32,489 nt of DNA. Origin: an uncultured Clostridia bacterium (GTDB lineage Bacteria > Bacillota > Clostridia > TANB77 > CAG-508). Below the pieces are notes generated by a model. It saw only the letters and a list, made by a program, of their open reading frames with translations. It did no database searches and was not told the origin of the DNA. The stretch spans positions 1 through 32,489 of the forward strand of contig CALXYJ010000019.1 in NCBI GenBank assembly GCA_944392945.1. The letters run 5' to 3'. This document shows, one piece after another, positions 1 to 7,730 of the stretch; within the stretch, counting starts at the first letter, position 1, and each line of letters opens with the position of its first letter. A program made the translations under genes and the position numbers.

Positions 1-5
1 AAGGA

Positions 6-74
6 GAATTTGACAAAAAAATTAAGCACTTTCAATGCTTATATCGATTTTGTATTTAATTAACTGTCAAATTC
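6..74. repeat. nested inverted repeat at left edge
   Basis: A perfect 10-bp inverted repeat (GAATTTGACA at 6-15, its complement at 65-74) encloses a second pair (AATTAA 20-25, TTAATT 56-61) and an inner hairpin (AAGCA 24-28, TGCTT 36-40). No coding frame is visible. It could be a structured RNA, an operator pair with TTGACA-like cores, or the end of a small element. The rest of 75-152 shows nothing recognisable. Confidence 0.4.
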
Positions 75-152
75 CCGGGTATCTGGTAATATAATAATGT
101 AGACAAATTTTTAAATTGCAGAAAATAAATGCATAAAAGGAGTAACTAATAC

Positions 153-182
153 TTGACGATAAAATAAAAAATATTGTATAAT
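153..182 (+). promoter_or_regulatory. sigma-A-type promoter upstream of DUF2798 gene
   Basis: TTGACG at 153-158 and TATAAT at 177-182 are separated by 18 bases. Transcription would start near 189 and run into the terminator at 297-325, giving an RNA of about 135 nt or an attenuated leader. A second TTGACGATAAA copy lies at 221-231 and could be another -35 box or a repeated protein site. Confidence 0.55.
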
Positions 183-202
183 ATTTTTTGTTGAATTTAT
201 TT

Positions 203-225
203 GTCAAAAAAGTAAAATTTTTGAC
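203..225. promoter_or_regulatory. inverted repeat between two TTGACG boxes
   Basis: GTCAAAAA (203-210) and TTTTTGAC (218-225) form a perfect 8-bp dyad around a 7-base centre. The right arm overlaps the second TTGACG box at 221-226. It could be an operator or an RNA hairpin in the leader of the DUF2798 gene. Confidence 0.35.
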
Positions 226-296
226 GATAAATTAAATAAAAATAACATATATAGGTATAAAATTGGAAACGTACATTATTTATATAATGATTAACG

Positions 297-325
297 AACA
301 ACACATAGAAATATGTGTTGTTTTT
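297..325 (+). terminator. intrinsic terminator or attenuator before DUF2798 gene
   Basis: A perfect 11-bp stem (297-307 with 312-322) is closed by a GAAA tetraloop and runs into a T5 tract. It sits only about 30 bases before the start of the next gene, downstream of a good promoter, so it either ends a small RNA or attenuates the gene. Confidence 0.65.
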
Positions 326-356
326 GTATTATTAAATAATGAAAGGAGAAAATTTT

Positions 357-821
357 ATGCCAAAAAACAAATTTCAAGATGTAGTATTTACATTAATAAT
401 GGTAATAGTAATGGTTTATGCAATGGTTTGCTATAATATTTCTATAAACATGGGAGGGCTATCAAATCAAGTTTTTATAATGGCTCTGCAAGAATTACCA
501 ACAATGGGATTAATAGCTTTTATACTAGAATTTCTATTAATTGGAAAATTAGCTCAAAAAATAGCATTAAAATTATTTGATCCTAAAAAAACGCCAGTAA
601 TATTAATAACGATGGCAATTTCAACAGTTATAGTTTGCTTTATGTGTCCAATAATGAGCTTTTTTGGTAGTGTATTATTTAATTATGAAGGAATGGAAAA
701 TATAATAGCTAATTGGCTTCAAATAGCAGTATTAAATTTTCCTATGGCTTTATGTTGGCAATTATTTTATGCAGGACCATTTGTAAGATTTATATTTAGA
801 AAAATTTTTAAAGAAAAATAA
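357..821 (+). CDS. DUF2798 family membrane protein
   Basis: This 154-aa protein begins MPKNKFQDVVFTL and matches what I know of DUF2798 proteins: an internal repeat of two membrane hairpins, with 'VYAMVCYNI' in the first helix. About four membrane segments are visible (roughly residues 10-30, 40-62, 76-100 and 120-145), with a basic C-terminal tail. The function of the family is unknown. I chose the ATG at 357 because AAGGAG at 343-348 is 8 bases upstream; an in-frame ATG at 339 would place that site inside the gene. It is probably transcribed alone, from the structured leader upstream, and is followed by a terminator at 891-927. Confidence 0.8.
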   Translation: MPKNKFQDVVFTLIMVIVMVYAMVCYNISINMGGLSNQVFIMALQELPTMGLIAFILEFLLIGKLAQKIALKLFDPKKTPVILITMAISTVIVCFMCPIMSFFGSVLFNYEGMENIIANWLQIAVLNFPMALCWQLFYAGPFVRFIFRKIFKEK

Positions 822-864
822 TGCAAAAGTAGCTTTTTTACATGTACAGATTGATTTTAAATTA

Positions 865-927
865 CATATACACGGATTGTTGTATATGAAAATGTAAGAA
901 TTTATTGGTAATTCTTACATTTTTTTT
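865..927 (+). terminator. hairpin plus intrinsic terminator after DUF2798 gene
   Basis: A first hairpin pairs CATATACA (865-872) with TGTATATG (881-888). A stronger 12-bp stem follows (891-902 with 910-921, 7-base loop) and ends in a T8 tract. The T tract overlaps the -35 box of the next promoter. Confidence 0.75.
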
Positions 928-954
928 GATAAAATCTAAAAAGTATGATAATAT
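926..954 (+). promoter_or_regulatory. promoter of the CYTH-YbaK operon
   Basis: TTGATA (926-931) and TAATAT (949-954) are 17 bases apart, with a TGA extension before the -10 box. It begins inside the T tract of the preceding terminator, a compact back-to-back arrangement. Confidence 0.55.
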
Positions 955-983
955 ACCAAAAGCAAAGATTGGAGGTTAGTAAG

Positions 984-1565
984 ATGTCTAGTAGAATTGA
1001 ATTAGAAAGTAGTTATCATCTGGGAGAAGATTATGACAACATATTAAAACAAATACAAAATGAAGGATTCAAATTAGCAGAAAATAGTATTGAGGAGGAT
1101 ACATATTTTACAGATAAAGATTTAGAATTCGTAAAAAATAGAATTTGTTTACGAACAAGAAAAACTAATGAAGATTTTTTAGAACTTACATATAAACCTA
1201 AATCAAATGATGAAACTGAAAAGTATGGAAAACGAGAAGTTAATTTAAAATTGGATCCAAAAGATTATGAAGATACAAAATATGTTATAAAACAACTTGG
1301 GTATATAGAATATGTTTCGTTTAAAAAATATAGAAATGTCTATTCTAGAAGAGATAGTGAATTAGAATATAATATTATGATAGATCATATAGGAGGAATA
1401 GGTAATTTTATAGAATTAGAAATTTTAGCAGATGCAAACTATGATAAGGAAAAACTAAGATTAAAGTTAGATGAGTTTATCCAAAAGATGAATTGCAATA
1501 AATTAAAGGAAAAAGAAAAACCATATAGAGATATTGTAAAAGAGTATAAAGATAACAATAAATAG
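984..1565 (+). CDS. CYTH domain protein (CyaB-like)
   Basis: This 193-aa protein has the order of motifs of the CYTH family (class IV adenylate cyclase, thiamine triphosphatase, tripolyphosphatase): an N-terminal acidic strand IELES, then YF-D, a LRxR strand (ICLRTR), TYKPK, a KYR strand (FKKYRNVY) and the acidic IELE strand near residue 150. These charged strands line the barrel that binds a triphosphate and metal. The first motif is normally ExExK; here it reads ELESS, so the usual lysine is absent, and the substrate cannot be told. I chose ATG 984, behind GGAGG at 971-975, rather than an upstream in-frame start at 945. It is 11 bases before the YbaK gene and presumably cotranscribed. Confidence 0.8.
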   Translation: MSSRIELESSYHLGEDYDNILKQIQNEGFKLAENSIEEDTYFTDKDLEFVKNRICLRTRKTNEDFLELTYKPKSNDETEKYGKREVNLKLDPKDYEDTKYVIKQLGYIEYVSFKKYRNVYSRRDSELEYNIMIDHIGGIGNFIELEILADANYDKEKLRLKLDEFIQKMNCNKLKEKEKPYRDIVKEYKDNNK

Positions 1566-1576
1566 GAGAAAATAAA

Positions 1577-2044
1577 ATGTCATTGGAAAAAGCAAGAGAT
1601 TACTTAAAAAAATTTAACTTAGAGGATAAAATTATGGAGTTTACCACATCATCTGCAACAGTTGTAGAAGCAGCAAAAGCTTTAAACTGTGAAGAAGAAG
1701 AAATTGCTAAAACATTATCATTTTTTATAAATGATGAACCTATTTTAATAGTTGTATCAGGAGATAAAAAAATAGATAATTCTAAATTTAAGAATGAGTT
1801 TAATGTAAAAGCAAAGATGATACCATATGAAGATGTAGAAAAATACATAGGTCATAAAGCAGGTGGAGTTTGTCCTTTTGGAATAAATGAAAATGTAAAA
1901 GTATATTTAGATGAATCTTTAAAAAGATTTAATATAATATATCCAGCGTGTGGAAGTAGTAATAGTGCAGTAAAATTAACAATTGATGAATTAGAGAAGA
2001 CTTCAAATTACACAAAATGGGTAAATGTTTGTAAGGATATGTAA
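1577..2044 (+). CDS. YbaK/EbsC aminoacyl-tRNA editing protein
   Basis: This 155-aa protein belongs to the YbaK/ProX/EbsC superfamily, free-standing deacylases that clear mischarged tRNA such as Cys-tRNA(Pro). The features seen are the N-terminal helix with the TTSSATVVEAA segment, the lysine of SGDKKID, the conserved GHKAGGVCPFG motif near residues 92-102, and the C-terminal YPACGSSNSAVKLT segment. Length is normal for the family. The exact tRNA substrate cannot be decided from sequence. It follows the CYTH gene by 11 bases with its own AGGAG site. Confidence 0.88.
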   Translation: MSLEKARDYLKKFNLEDKIMEFTTSSATVVEAAKALNCEEEEIAKTLSFFINDEPILIVVSGDKKIDNSKFKNEFNVKAKMIPYEDVEKYIGHKAGGVCPFGINENVKVYLDESLKRFNIIYPACGSSNSAVKLTIDELEKTSNYTKWVNVCKDM

Positions 2045-2088
2045 TAAATAGGAAGATTGTGCAATTATGAATGTTAGTGATTATTAAT

Positions 2089-2116
2089 AAAAAAAGACAC
2101 TCTGATAAGAGTGTCT
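2089..2116 (-). terminator. terminator of the 51-aa membrane protein gene
   Basis: Stem AGACACTC (2095-2102) pairs with 2109-2116 around a 6-base loop. The A-run at 2089-2095 gives a U-tract on the minus strand, so it ends the gene at 2135-2290. It may also block plus-strand transcription from the YbaK gene. Confidence 0.7.
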
Positions 2117-2134
2117 AAATGTATTGAATAAATA

Positions 2135-2290
2135 TTAAACAAAAATGTTTAACAATGTTAGGCATATTGCTGCGAATATTGCTTTCGCTGATATTATTAT
2201 TGTTTTTCTTACTGTTTTATTTATAACTATTAATCTATGTTCTTTTCTAATTGTTAATGCTAAACAATCAGTTTTATTATAATTTTCCAT
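2135..2290 (-). CDS. small single-helix membrane protein, 51 aa
   Basis: The protein is MENYNKTDC... to the stop at 2135: about 30 polar, basic residues (two RK/KT-rich patches), then one hydrophobic segment (about residues 30-51) ending at the C-terminus, as in a tail-anchored protein. Family not recognised. A longer reading frame extends further upstream on this strand, but the ATG at 2290 has AAGGAGA 8 bases before it, and the promoter at 2360-2388 and terminator at 2089-2116 fit this short gene exactly. It forms its own transcription unit, divergent from the phosphatase operon. Confidence 0.65.
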   Translation of the reverse strand: MENYNKTDCLALTIRKEHRLIVINKTVRKTIIISAKAIFAAICLTLLNIFV

Positions 2291-2359
2291 TGTATTTCTC
2301 TCCTTTTTATCTATCGTATCTTTGTAAAAAAATCCTTTGTACTTTCCTAATATAAGTTC

Positions 2360-2388
2360 ATTATATGACATTTGTAATAAAATGTCAA
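2360..2388 (-). promoter_or_regulatory. strong sigma-A promoter of the 51-aa gene, with dyad
   Basis: On the minus strand TTGACA (2383-2388) and TATAAT (2360-2365) are exactly 17 bases apart, both perfect consensus. TGACAT (2366-2371) and ATGTCA (2382-2387) form a dyad across the spacer that could bind a repressor. AT-rich TGTAACAAAAA direct repeats lie just upstream (about 2395-2425). Confidence 0.8.
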
Positions 2389-2462
2389 CATTTTTGTAAC
2401 AAAAATGTAAAAAATGTAACAAAAAAATACAAAGAATGTAATATTTGACAAATTTATAATAA

Positions 2463-2492
2463 TTTACCAAAAAGACACAAACATATGGTAAA
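2463..2492. promoter_or_regulatory. dyad before the phosphatase-ABC operon
   Basis: TTTACCA (2463-2469) and TGGTAAA (2486-2492) are a perfect 7-bp inverted repeat. The right arm overlaps a TATGGTAAAAT sequence that resembles an extended -10 box for the operon starting at 2515. It is a candidate operator; a competing TATAAT lies at 2455-2460. Confidence 0.4.
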
Positions 2493-2514
2493 ATAAAAAT
2501 ATGGGAGGAATAAC

Positions 2515-2970
2515 ATGTATAAAATATTGTTTGTATGCCTCGGAAATATATGTAGATCACCTATGGCAGAATATGTGTTTAAAGATATAGTCACTAGAAA
2601 AGGGAAAGAAAAAAATTTTTATATTTCTTCTGCTGCAACAAGTACAGAAGAGATAGGAAATGATATGCATTATGGAACTAAAGAACAATTAATTGAGCAT
2701 AATATACCATTTAAAAAACATAAGGCTAGACAATTAAAAAAAGAAGATTATAGTAAATATGATTATATAATATGGATGGAAAATAGTAATATAATAAGAA
2801 TTAAGGCAATAGTAGGAAAAGATGAAAAAAATAAAATATATAAATTATTAGATTTTACAGAGAATAGAGAAGATATAATAGATCCTTGGTATTCAGGAAA
2901 TTTTAAAAGAACTTATAATGAAATACTAAAAGGTTGTGAAGCTTTATATAATTACTTAATAAAGGAGTGA
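2515..2970 (+). CDS. low-molecular-weight protein tyrosine phosphatase
   Basis: This 151-aa cytosolic enzyme removes phosphate from tyrosine (or arginine) residues through a cysteine-phosphate intermediate. The N-terminal P-loop VCLGNICRS carries the nucleophile Cys8 and Arg14 of the CX5R signature. The general acid lies in IDPWYSG near residue 122, the usual DP motif. Length is typical. The start is preceded by GGGAGG. It is the first gene of an operon: its stop overlaps the ribosome site of the ABC ATPase gene, so the two are translationally close. Whether it acts on tyrosine kinase targets or arginine phosphate is unknown. Confidence 0.9.
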   Translation: MYKILFVCLGNICRSPMAEYVFKDIVTRKGKEKNFYISSAATSTEEIGNDMHYGTKEQLIEHNIPFKKHKARQLKKEDYSKYDYIIWMENSNIIRIKAIVGKDEKNKIYKLLDFTENREDIIDPWYSGNFKRTYNEILKGCEALYNYLIKE

Positions 2971-2975
2971 TTATT

Positions 2976-3677
2976 ATGGCATATATAGAATTTAAAAATG
3001 TATGCAAAGATTATCAGATGGGAGAAGTTATTATCCATGCATTAACTAATACTAATTTTGAAGTAGAAAAAGGTGAATTAGTAGTAATAGTAGGACCTAG
3101 TGGTGCAGGAAAGACAACAGCTTTAAACATATTGGGTGGGATGGATAATGTTACATCTGGAAGAGTAATAGTTGATAATAAAGAAATTTCAAGATTAAAA
3201 AATAAAGAATTAATAAAATATAGAAGAGAAGACATAGGTTTTGTATTTCAGTTTTATAATTTAGTACAAAATTTAACTGCAATAGAAAATGTAGAACTTG
3301 CAACGCAAATATGCAAAAGATCTTTAAATCCAAGTGATGTAATGGAAAAAGTAGGATTGTCAGATAGAAAAAATAATTTTCCATCACAATTATCTGGAGG
3401 TGAACAACAAAGAGTTGCAATAGCAAGAGCAATTGCTAAAAATCCAAAGTTATTACTTTGTGATGAGCCAACAGGTGCACTAGATTATAAAACAGGAAAA
3501 CAAATTTTAAAATTATTACAAGATATGTCAAGAAAAGAAAAGATGACAGTAATTATAATTACACATAATGGAGCAATAGCACCAATGGCAGATAAAATAA
3601 TAAAATTTAAAAATGGAACTGCTGAAGATATGATTATTAATGATAATCCACAACCAATAGAAGATATAGAGTGGTAA
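2976..3677 (+). CDS. ABC transporter ATPase, LolD/MacB type
   Basis: This 233-aa ATP-binding subunit belongs to the group that drives FtsX-fold permeases (LolD, MacB, FtsE and Bce-like). Motifs seen: Walker [10 protein letters not shown] near residues 42-50, a Q-loop (FVFQFYNL), signature LSGGEQQR near 142-149, Walker [13 protein letters not shown], and the switch histidine in IITHN. The partner is the permease that begins 17 bases downstream. I chose ATG 2976, 8 bases after AAGGAG, rather than the in-frame GTG at 2967, which lies inside that site. Confidence 0.93.
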   Translation: MAYIEFKNVCKDYQMGEVIIHALTNTNFEVEKGELVVIVGPSGAGKTTALNILGGMDNVTSGRVIVDNKEISRLKNKELIKYRREDIGFVFQFYNLVQNLTAIENVELATQICKRSLNPSDVMEKVGLSDRKNNFPSQLSGGEQQRVAIARAIAKNPKLLLCDEPTGALDYKTGKQILKLLQDMSRKEKMTVIIITHNGAIAPMADKIIKFKNGTAEDMIINDNPQPIEDIEW

Positions 3678-3693
3678 TATAGGAGGTGAAGTA

Positions 3694-6600
3694 ATGAAAA
3701 AAGCACTGCTTAAAAATAGTTTTAAAGAAATAAAAACTTCATATAAAAGATTTATTTCTATTTTGCTAATTGCACTATTAGGAGTGGGCTTTTTTGCAGG
3801 GTTAAGGGCTTCATCACCAGATATGGTAGATACAATAGATAAATATTATAAAGAACAAAATGTATATGATATACAAATAATGTCTACATTGGGTTTAACT
3901 GATAGTGATGTAGAAGCTATTAGTGAAATAGAAGACGTAGAAAACGTTTATGGTACATATTCAGAAGATATATTAATAAAAACAGATAATAAAGAATTAG
4001 TATCTAAAGTATTAACAGTAGATGATGTAAATAAACCTAGATTAATAGAAGGAAATATGCCAGCCAATTCAAATGAATGTGTAGTGGAGAAAACTTTCTT
4101 AACAAGTACAGGCAAAAATATAGGAGATACTATAACTCTAGAAGCAAATGATGAAAATGAAATTATAAAAGAATTAAATTTAAAAATTGTTGGAATTGTA
4201 GAAAGTCCTTTATACATATCAAGAGAGAGAGGAACTACAAGCTTAGGTACAGGAAGTATAAATAATTATATCTATATTTCTAGAGATAATATAGAATCAG
4301 AAATATATACAGAAATTTATATTACACTTAAAGAATCAAATAAATATACTACAGGATCCAATAGGTATGAAGATTATGTAGAAGAAGTAAAGGATAAAAT
4401 AGAAGGAATAAAAGAAGAAAGAGAACAAGCTAGATATGACGAATTAATTGGTGAAGCAAACGAAGAAATTGCAAAAGCTGAAGATGAATTTAATACACAA
4501 AAAGCTGATGGAGAAAAACAAATAGCAGAAGCAGAGACTAAATTGCAAGATGGAAAAAATCAGTTAACAGATGCTGAAAACGAAATAAAAACTAATGAAA
4601 CTTCAGCAAACAAACAATTTGCTGAGGCTGAGAAAAAAATTAGTAATGCAAAAGTAGAAGTACAAGAAAATGAAGATAAGTTAGAAGAACAAAAACAGTC
4701 TGTAACTGCTAAACTAAGTGAGGCAGAAGAGCAAAAGACAGAACTAAATGCAAATTTACAAACTATTGATACAACCTTAACACGGACTTGAACAAAATTA
4801 TAATGAAATATTGAATAAATTAAATGATGAAACTTTAAGTGATGAAGAAAAGCAACAATTAAATATACAAAAAACCACATTAGAAACACAGAAAACAGAA
4901 TTAGAAAAAAATAGGGAGCAGATAGAGGCAGGAATTACAGAAATAGATAATCAGATAAATACTGCAAATACCACTTTAAGTCAAGCACAGACTCAAATTG
5001 ATTCTGCAAAGGCAGAAATAAGCAAACAAGAGAAACAATTAGCTAATACTAAAAAAACAACATTGGACAAAATAAATAGTGCAAAGGCAGAATTAGAAAC
5101 TTCAAGGAAAGAAATAGAGGAAGCAGAGGCTGAGCTAAATACCCAAAAAGAAGAATTTAATACAAAGATTGCTGATGCTGAAAAAGAATTAATAGATGCT
5201 AAGGAAAAAGTAAAAGAAATAGAAAATCCAGAATGGTATATATTAGATAGAAATCAAAATAGTGGATATGCAAGTTTTATACAAGATACTCAGAGTGTAG
5301 ATAGTCTAAGCATTGTATTTCCAATAGTTTTCTTTGCAATAGCAATATTAGTATCATTAACATCTATGACAAGAATGGTGGAAGAAGATAGAACAGAGCT
5401 TGGAACATTAAAATCCTTGGGTTATAATAAGGCACAAATAATGTTTAAGTATATACTTTATTCTAGTTTAGCTTGTTTAATAGGTGGAATAATAGGATTG
5501 TCTATAGGATTACAGTTAATTCCTAGAGTAATATGGATGATGTATAGTATGATGTATACATTACCAGATTTTGTAGTAGGACTTAATTTTGAAAATTCTA
5601 TCTTAGGATTAGCACTTATATTTATATGTATTGTAGGAGCCACAATATATGCTTCATTTAGAGATTTGCAAGAAAAACCAGCTAATCTATTAAGACCAAA
5701 AGCTCCAAAAATAGGAAAGAGAGTTCTTTTAGAAAGAATAGGATTTATATGGAAAAAATTAAATTTCTCTCAAAAGGTTACAATTAGAAATATATTTAGA
5801 TATAAAAAGAGATTTTTAATGACAATAATAGGAATATTTGGATGTACTTCTTTAATTTTAACTGGATTTGGAATAAAAGATTCGATATCTGTTATTTTAC
5901 CTAATCAATATGAAAAAGTATTTTTGTATGATTTTCAGGTTAGTTTAAAAAGTAGTATAGACGATACTCAAAAACAAGATGTTATTACAGAAATAAATAG
6001 TACAAATAAAATAGATAATATCGTAGAAACATATATGGTAGCAGAAACAGCGGATCATAACGAACTTTCTGAAGATGTGCAAATAGTGGTACCACAAAAT
6101 GCAGATGATTTAAAAAATGCAATTAACCTAAATGATATTAATAATAAAAAGGAACCAATAGAATTGCCAACAGATGGTGTGGTCTTAACAGATAAACTTG
6201 CACAACTATTGGATGTTAAAGAAGGTGACATGATAACATTAGATGGAGTTGTTACAGAGAATAAAGAAGTAAAAGTTTCTAAAATAACAGAAAATTATAT
6301 ATCACATTATATTTATATGACAAAGGATATGTATAAAGATTTATATGGAGAAGATTACAAAACTAATATATTACTTGTAGGTGCAGATAATATGACAGAA
6401 GAAGAACAAGATGAACTTTCTAAAAAATTGTTAGAAGGAGGAAAAGTATCTACAGTTACATTAAATTCAAAAATAGAAGAATCATTAGATGATACACTTA
6501 GTTCTTTAAATTATGTTGTAGTAATATTAATTATTTCAGCTGGTTTATTAGCATTTGTTGTTCTTTATAACTTATCAAATATAAATATTAGTGAGAGACA

Positions 6601-6907
6601 AAAAGAACTTGCTACTATAAAGGTGTTAGGATTTTATGATAAAGAAGTTTATAAATATGTTAGTAGAGAAACTGTACTTTTAACGATTATAGGAATTGCT
6701 TTAGGATTGGTTGGAGGTTATTTATTGAATTATTTTATAATAGGAACTTGCGAGATAAATATGCTTAGATTTGCAAAAATAATAAACCCAATAAGCTACT
6801 TATATGCTATATTAATTACAATCGTTTTTACTATTATTGTAAATATAATTACATATTTTGCATTAAAGAAAATTGATATGATTAGTAGTTTAAAGAGTGT
6901 AGAATAA
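3694..6907 (+). CDS. large coiled-coil FtsX-type ABC permease (frame shift at 4783)
   Basis: Read with one +1 shift, this is a 1,070-aa permease. Order: basic N-terminus and membrane segment (about residues 20-40), a MacB-like extracytoplasmic domain, a long Glu/Lys/Gln-rich coiled coil (about 235-510), three membrane segments with an FtsX core including the EEDRTELGTLKSLGYNKAQ loop, a second extracytoplasmic domain after RYKKRFLMTIIG, and a final FtsX core with SERQKELATIKVLGFY. Frame 0 covers 3694-4782 and stops at TGA 4789-4791; the rest is open in the +1 frame from 4781. The second half has no plausible own start or ribosome site. The ATPase upstream is its partner; substrate unknown. The break may be programmed shifting at CGG, a true mutation or a sequence error. 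Confidence 0.8.
4780..4791 (+). other. +1 frameshift site 1: ACA-C-GGA
   Basis: Frame 0 reads TTA ACA CGG ACT TGA. The +1 frame has a TAA at 4778-4780 and is open from 4781. The switch must therefore fall between 4780 and 4789. Skipping C4783 gives ACA GGA CTT GAA CAA and continues the coiled coil. Reading through the TGA would not help, because frame 0 meets TAA at 4801. Confidence 0.6.
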
Positions 6908-6923
6908 AATTTTATATTATGTG

Positions 6924-6956
6924 GAATCCCCCTGTTGCAGAGCGACAGGGGGATTC
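6924..6956. repeat. GC-rich perfect hairpin after the permease gene
   Basis: Twelve perfect base pairs (6924-6935 with 6945-6956) carry a C5/G5 core unlike the AT-rich surroundings, and the loop can add three more pairs. No T-run follows on either strand, so it is not a classic intrinsic terminator. It lies between host-like DNA and a higher-GC gene, so it may be a factor-dependent stop or an element boundary. Confidence 0.5.
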
Positions 6957-7006
6957 TAGAAAAGAGTTGAAAGTATTAATAAAAACTATTGGTTAAACAG
7001 AATCCA

Positions 7007-7486
7007 TCAGAATGAAATCTGTTCAATCCAATGGATAAGTTCCCAAAGCAAGTCTCCTGCGGTACTAAAAATTGCGTATACACTTGCCGGAATATCTCCC
7101 CACTGGAAGGAGAAAAACTTGAAGAACAAAACTAATAGCGTGAATCCAGTTTTCAGTAAAAACTCGTAGAATATGATTATTCCCTCGAAGAACTGGAATA
7201 ATATCGGAAATTCTTCCTCCACACCTGGGCAGAAATGCACAACTAACAATGACAACAGTGCTATTATAAGGTTTACACGAAGTGCATAAGCAAAACCATC
7301 TGCTAAGGAATGAGTTTCTACCCAAAATTTCTTGAGTGGTATAGTCCATTCTTTCAGGATTTCTTTGCTAGTTTTTTTCTTCACCGGTGTCTTGGGGATA
7401 GTTAATCCTGTCTGGTTCCGGATGTTCTCCTCATTGGTGGTTTCTTTGTTGTTTTTGGTTATACTTCCTAAAATAAATTTAGCCAT
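7007..7486 (-). CDS. unknown membrane protein, 159 aa, foreign-looking
   Basis: I do not recognise this protein. The first 55 residues are polar and Lys/Thr-rich (likely cytoplasmic). Two long hydrophobic stretches follow (about 70-87 and 95-125), then an aromatic-rich amphipathic tail (WELIHWIEQISF). The start codon at 7486 has AAGGAG about 7 bases upstream. Base and codon use differ clearly from the neighbours: higher GC, with CTG, CCG, GGC and one in-frame CGG (7418-7420), which the host-like genes avoid. It has its own promoter (7566-7594) and a structured 5' leader (7506-7546). Probably acquired by transfer; no transposase or integrase is next to it. Confidence 0.6.
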   Translation of the reverse strand: MAKFILGSITKNNKETTNEENIRNQTGLTIPKTPVKKKTSKEILKEWTIPLKKFWVETHSLADGFAYALRVNLIIALLSLLVVHFCPGVEEEFPILFQFFEGIIIFYEFLLKTGFTLLVLFFKFFSFQWGDIPASVYAIFSTAGDLLWELIHWIEQISF

Positions 7487-7505
7487 ATGGGCTCCTTTCT
7501 TGTGG

Positions 7506-7546
7506 TTTGCAAAGTATCAATTATGATACGATGATACTTAAGCAAA
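7506..7546 (-). promoter_or_regulatory. leader hairpin of the 159-aa gene
   Basis: AAGTATCA (7512-7519) pairs with TGATACTT (7532-7539), extended by TTTGC (7506-7510) with GCAAA (7542-7546) across a small internal loop. A third TGATAC copy sits inside at 7524-7529. On the minus strand this places a 13-bp hairpin in the mRNA leader, about 7 bases upstream of the ribosome site, suited to translational control or, as DNA, to an operator. Confidence 0.5.
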
Positions 7547-7565
7547 GTTTACAGTTTCTATTTAA

Positions 7566-7594
7566 ATTATAACATAATTTCATTAATTGTTCAA
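7566..7594 (-). promoter_or_regulatory. promoter of the 159-aa gene
   Basis: On the minus strand TTGAAC (7589-7594) and TATAAT (7566-7571) are 17 bases apart, with a TGT extension before the -10 box. The predicted start near 7559 leaves a leader of about 70 nt that holds the hairpin at 7506-7546. Confidence 0.65.
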
Positions 7595-7730
7595 ATTTAA
7601 AGGAGTTTGTAATGATTTTTAAAATAATAGAAATTTTTTTCAATTTTTAAAATTAGATATATAAAACTAGAAATGTATAAAAAATTATGATATATTTAAT
7701 TTGTATAAATGTCGAAAAAAGGAGAAAAAA

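Noticed and set aside
2135..2560. Longer 141-codon version of the minus-strand gene
   Set aside because: Its upstream part runs through the promoter and overlaps the start of the phosphatase gene; the ribosome site supports the start at 2290.
4789..4791. TGA as selenocysteine or stop readthrough
   Set aside because: Frame 0 meets TAA at 4801 right after it, so readthrough does not restore the permease; only a +1 shift does.
4811..6907. Second half of the permease as an independent gene from TTG 4811
   Set aside because: No ribosome site is present, it would begin in mid coiled coil, and the frame is open further upstream to 4781.
6924..6956. GC-rich hairpin as an ordinary intrinsic terminator
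   Set aside because: No T-run follows it on either strand.
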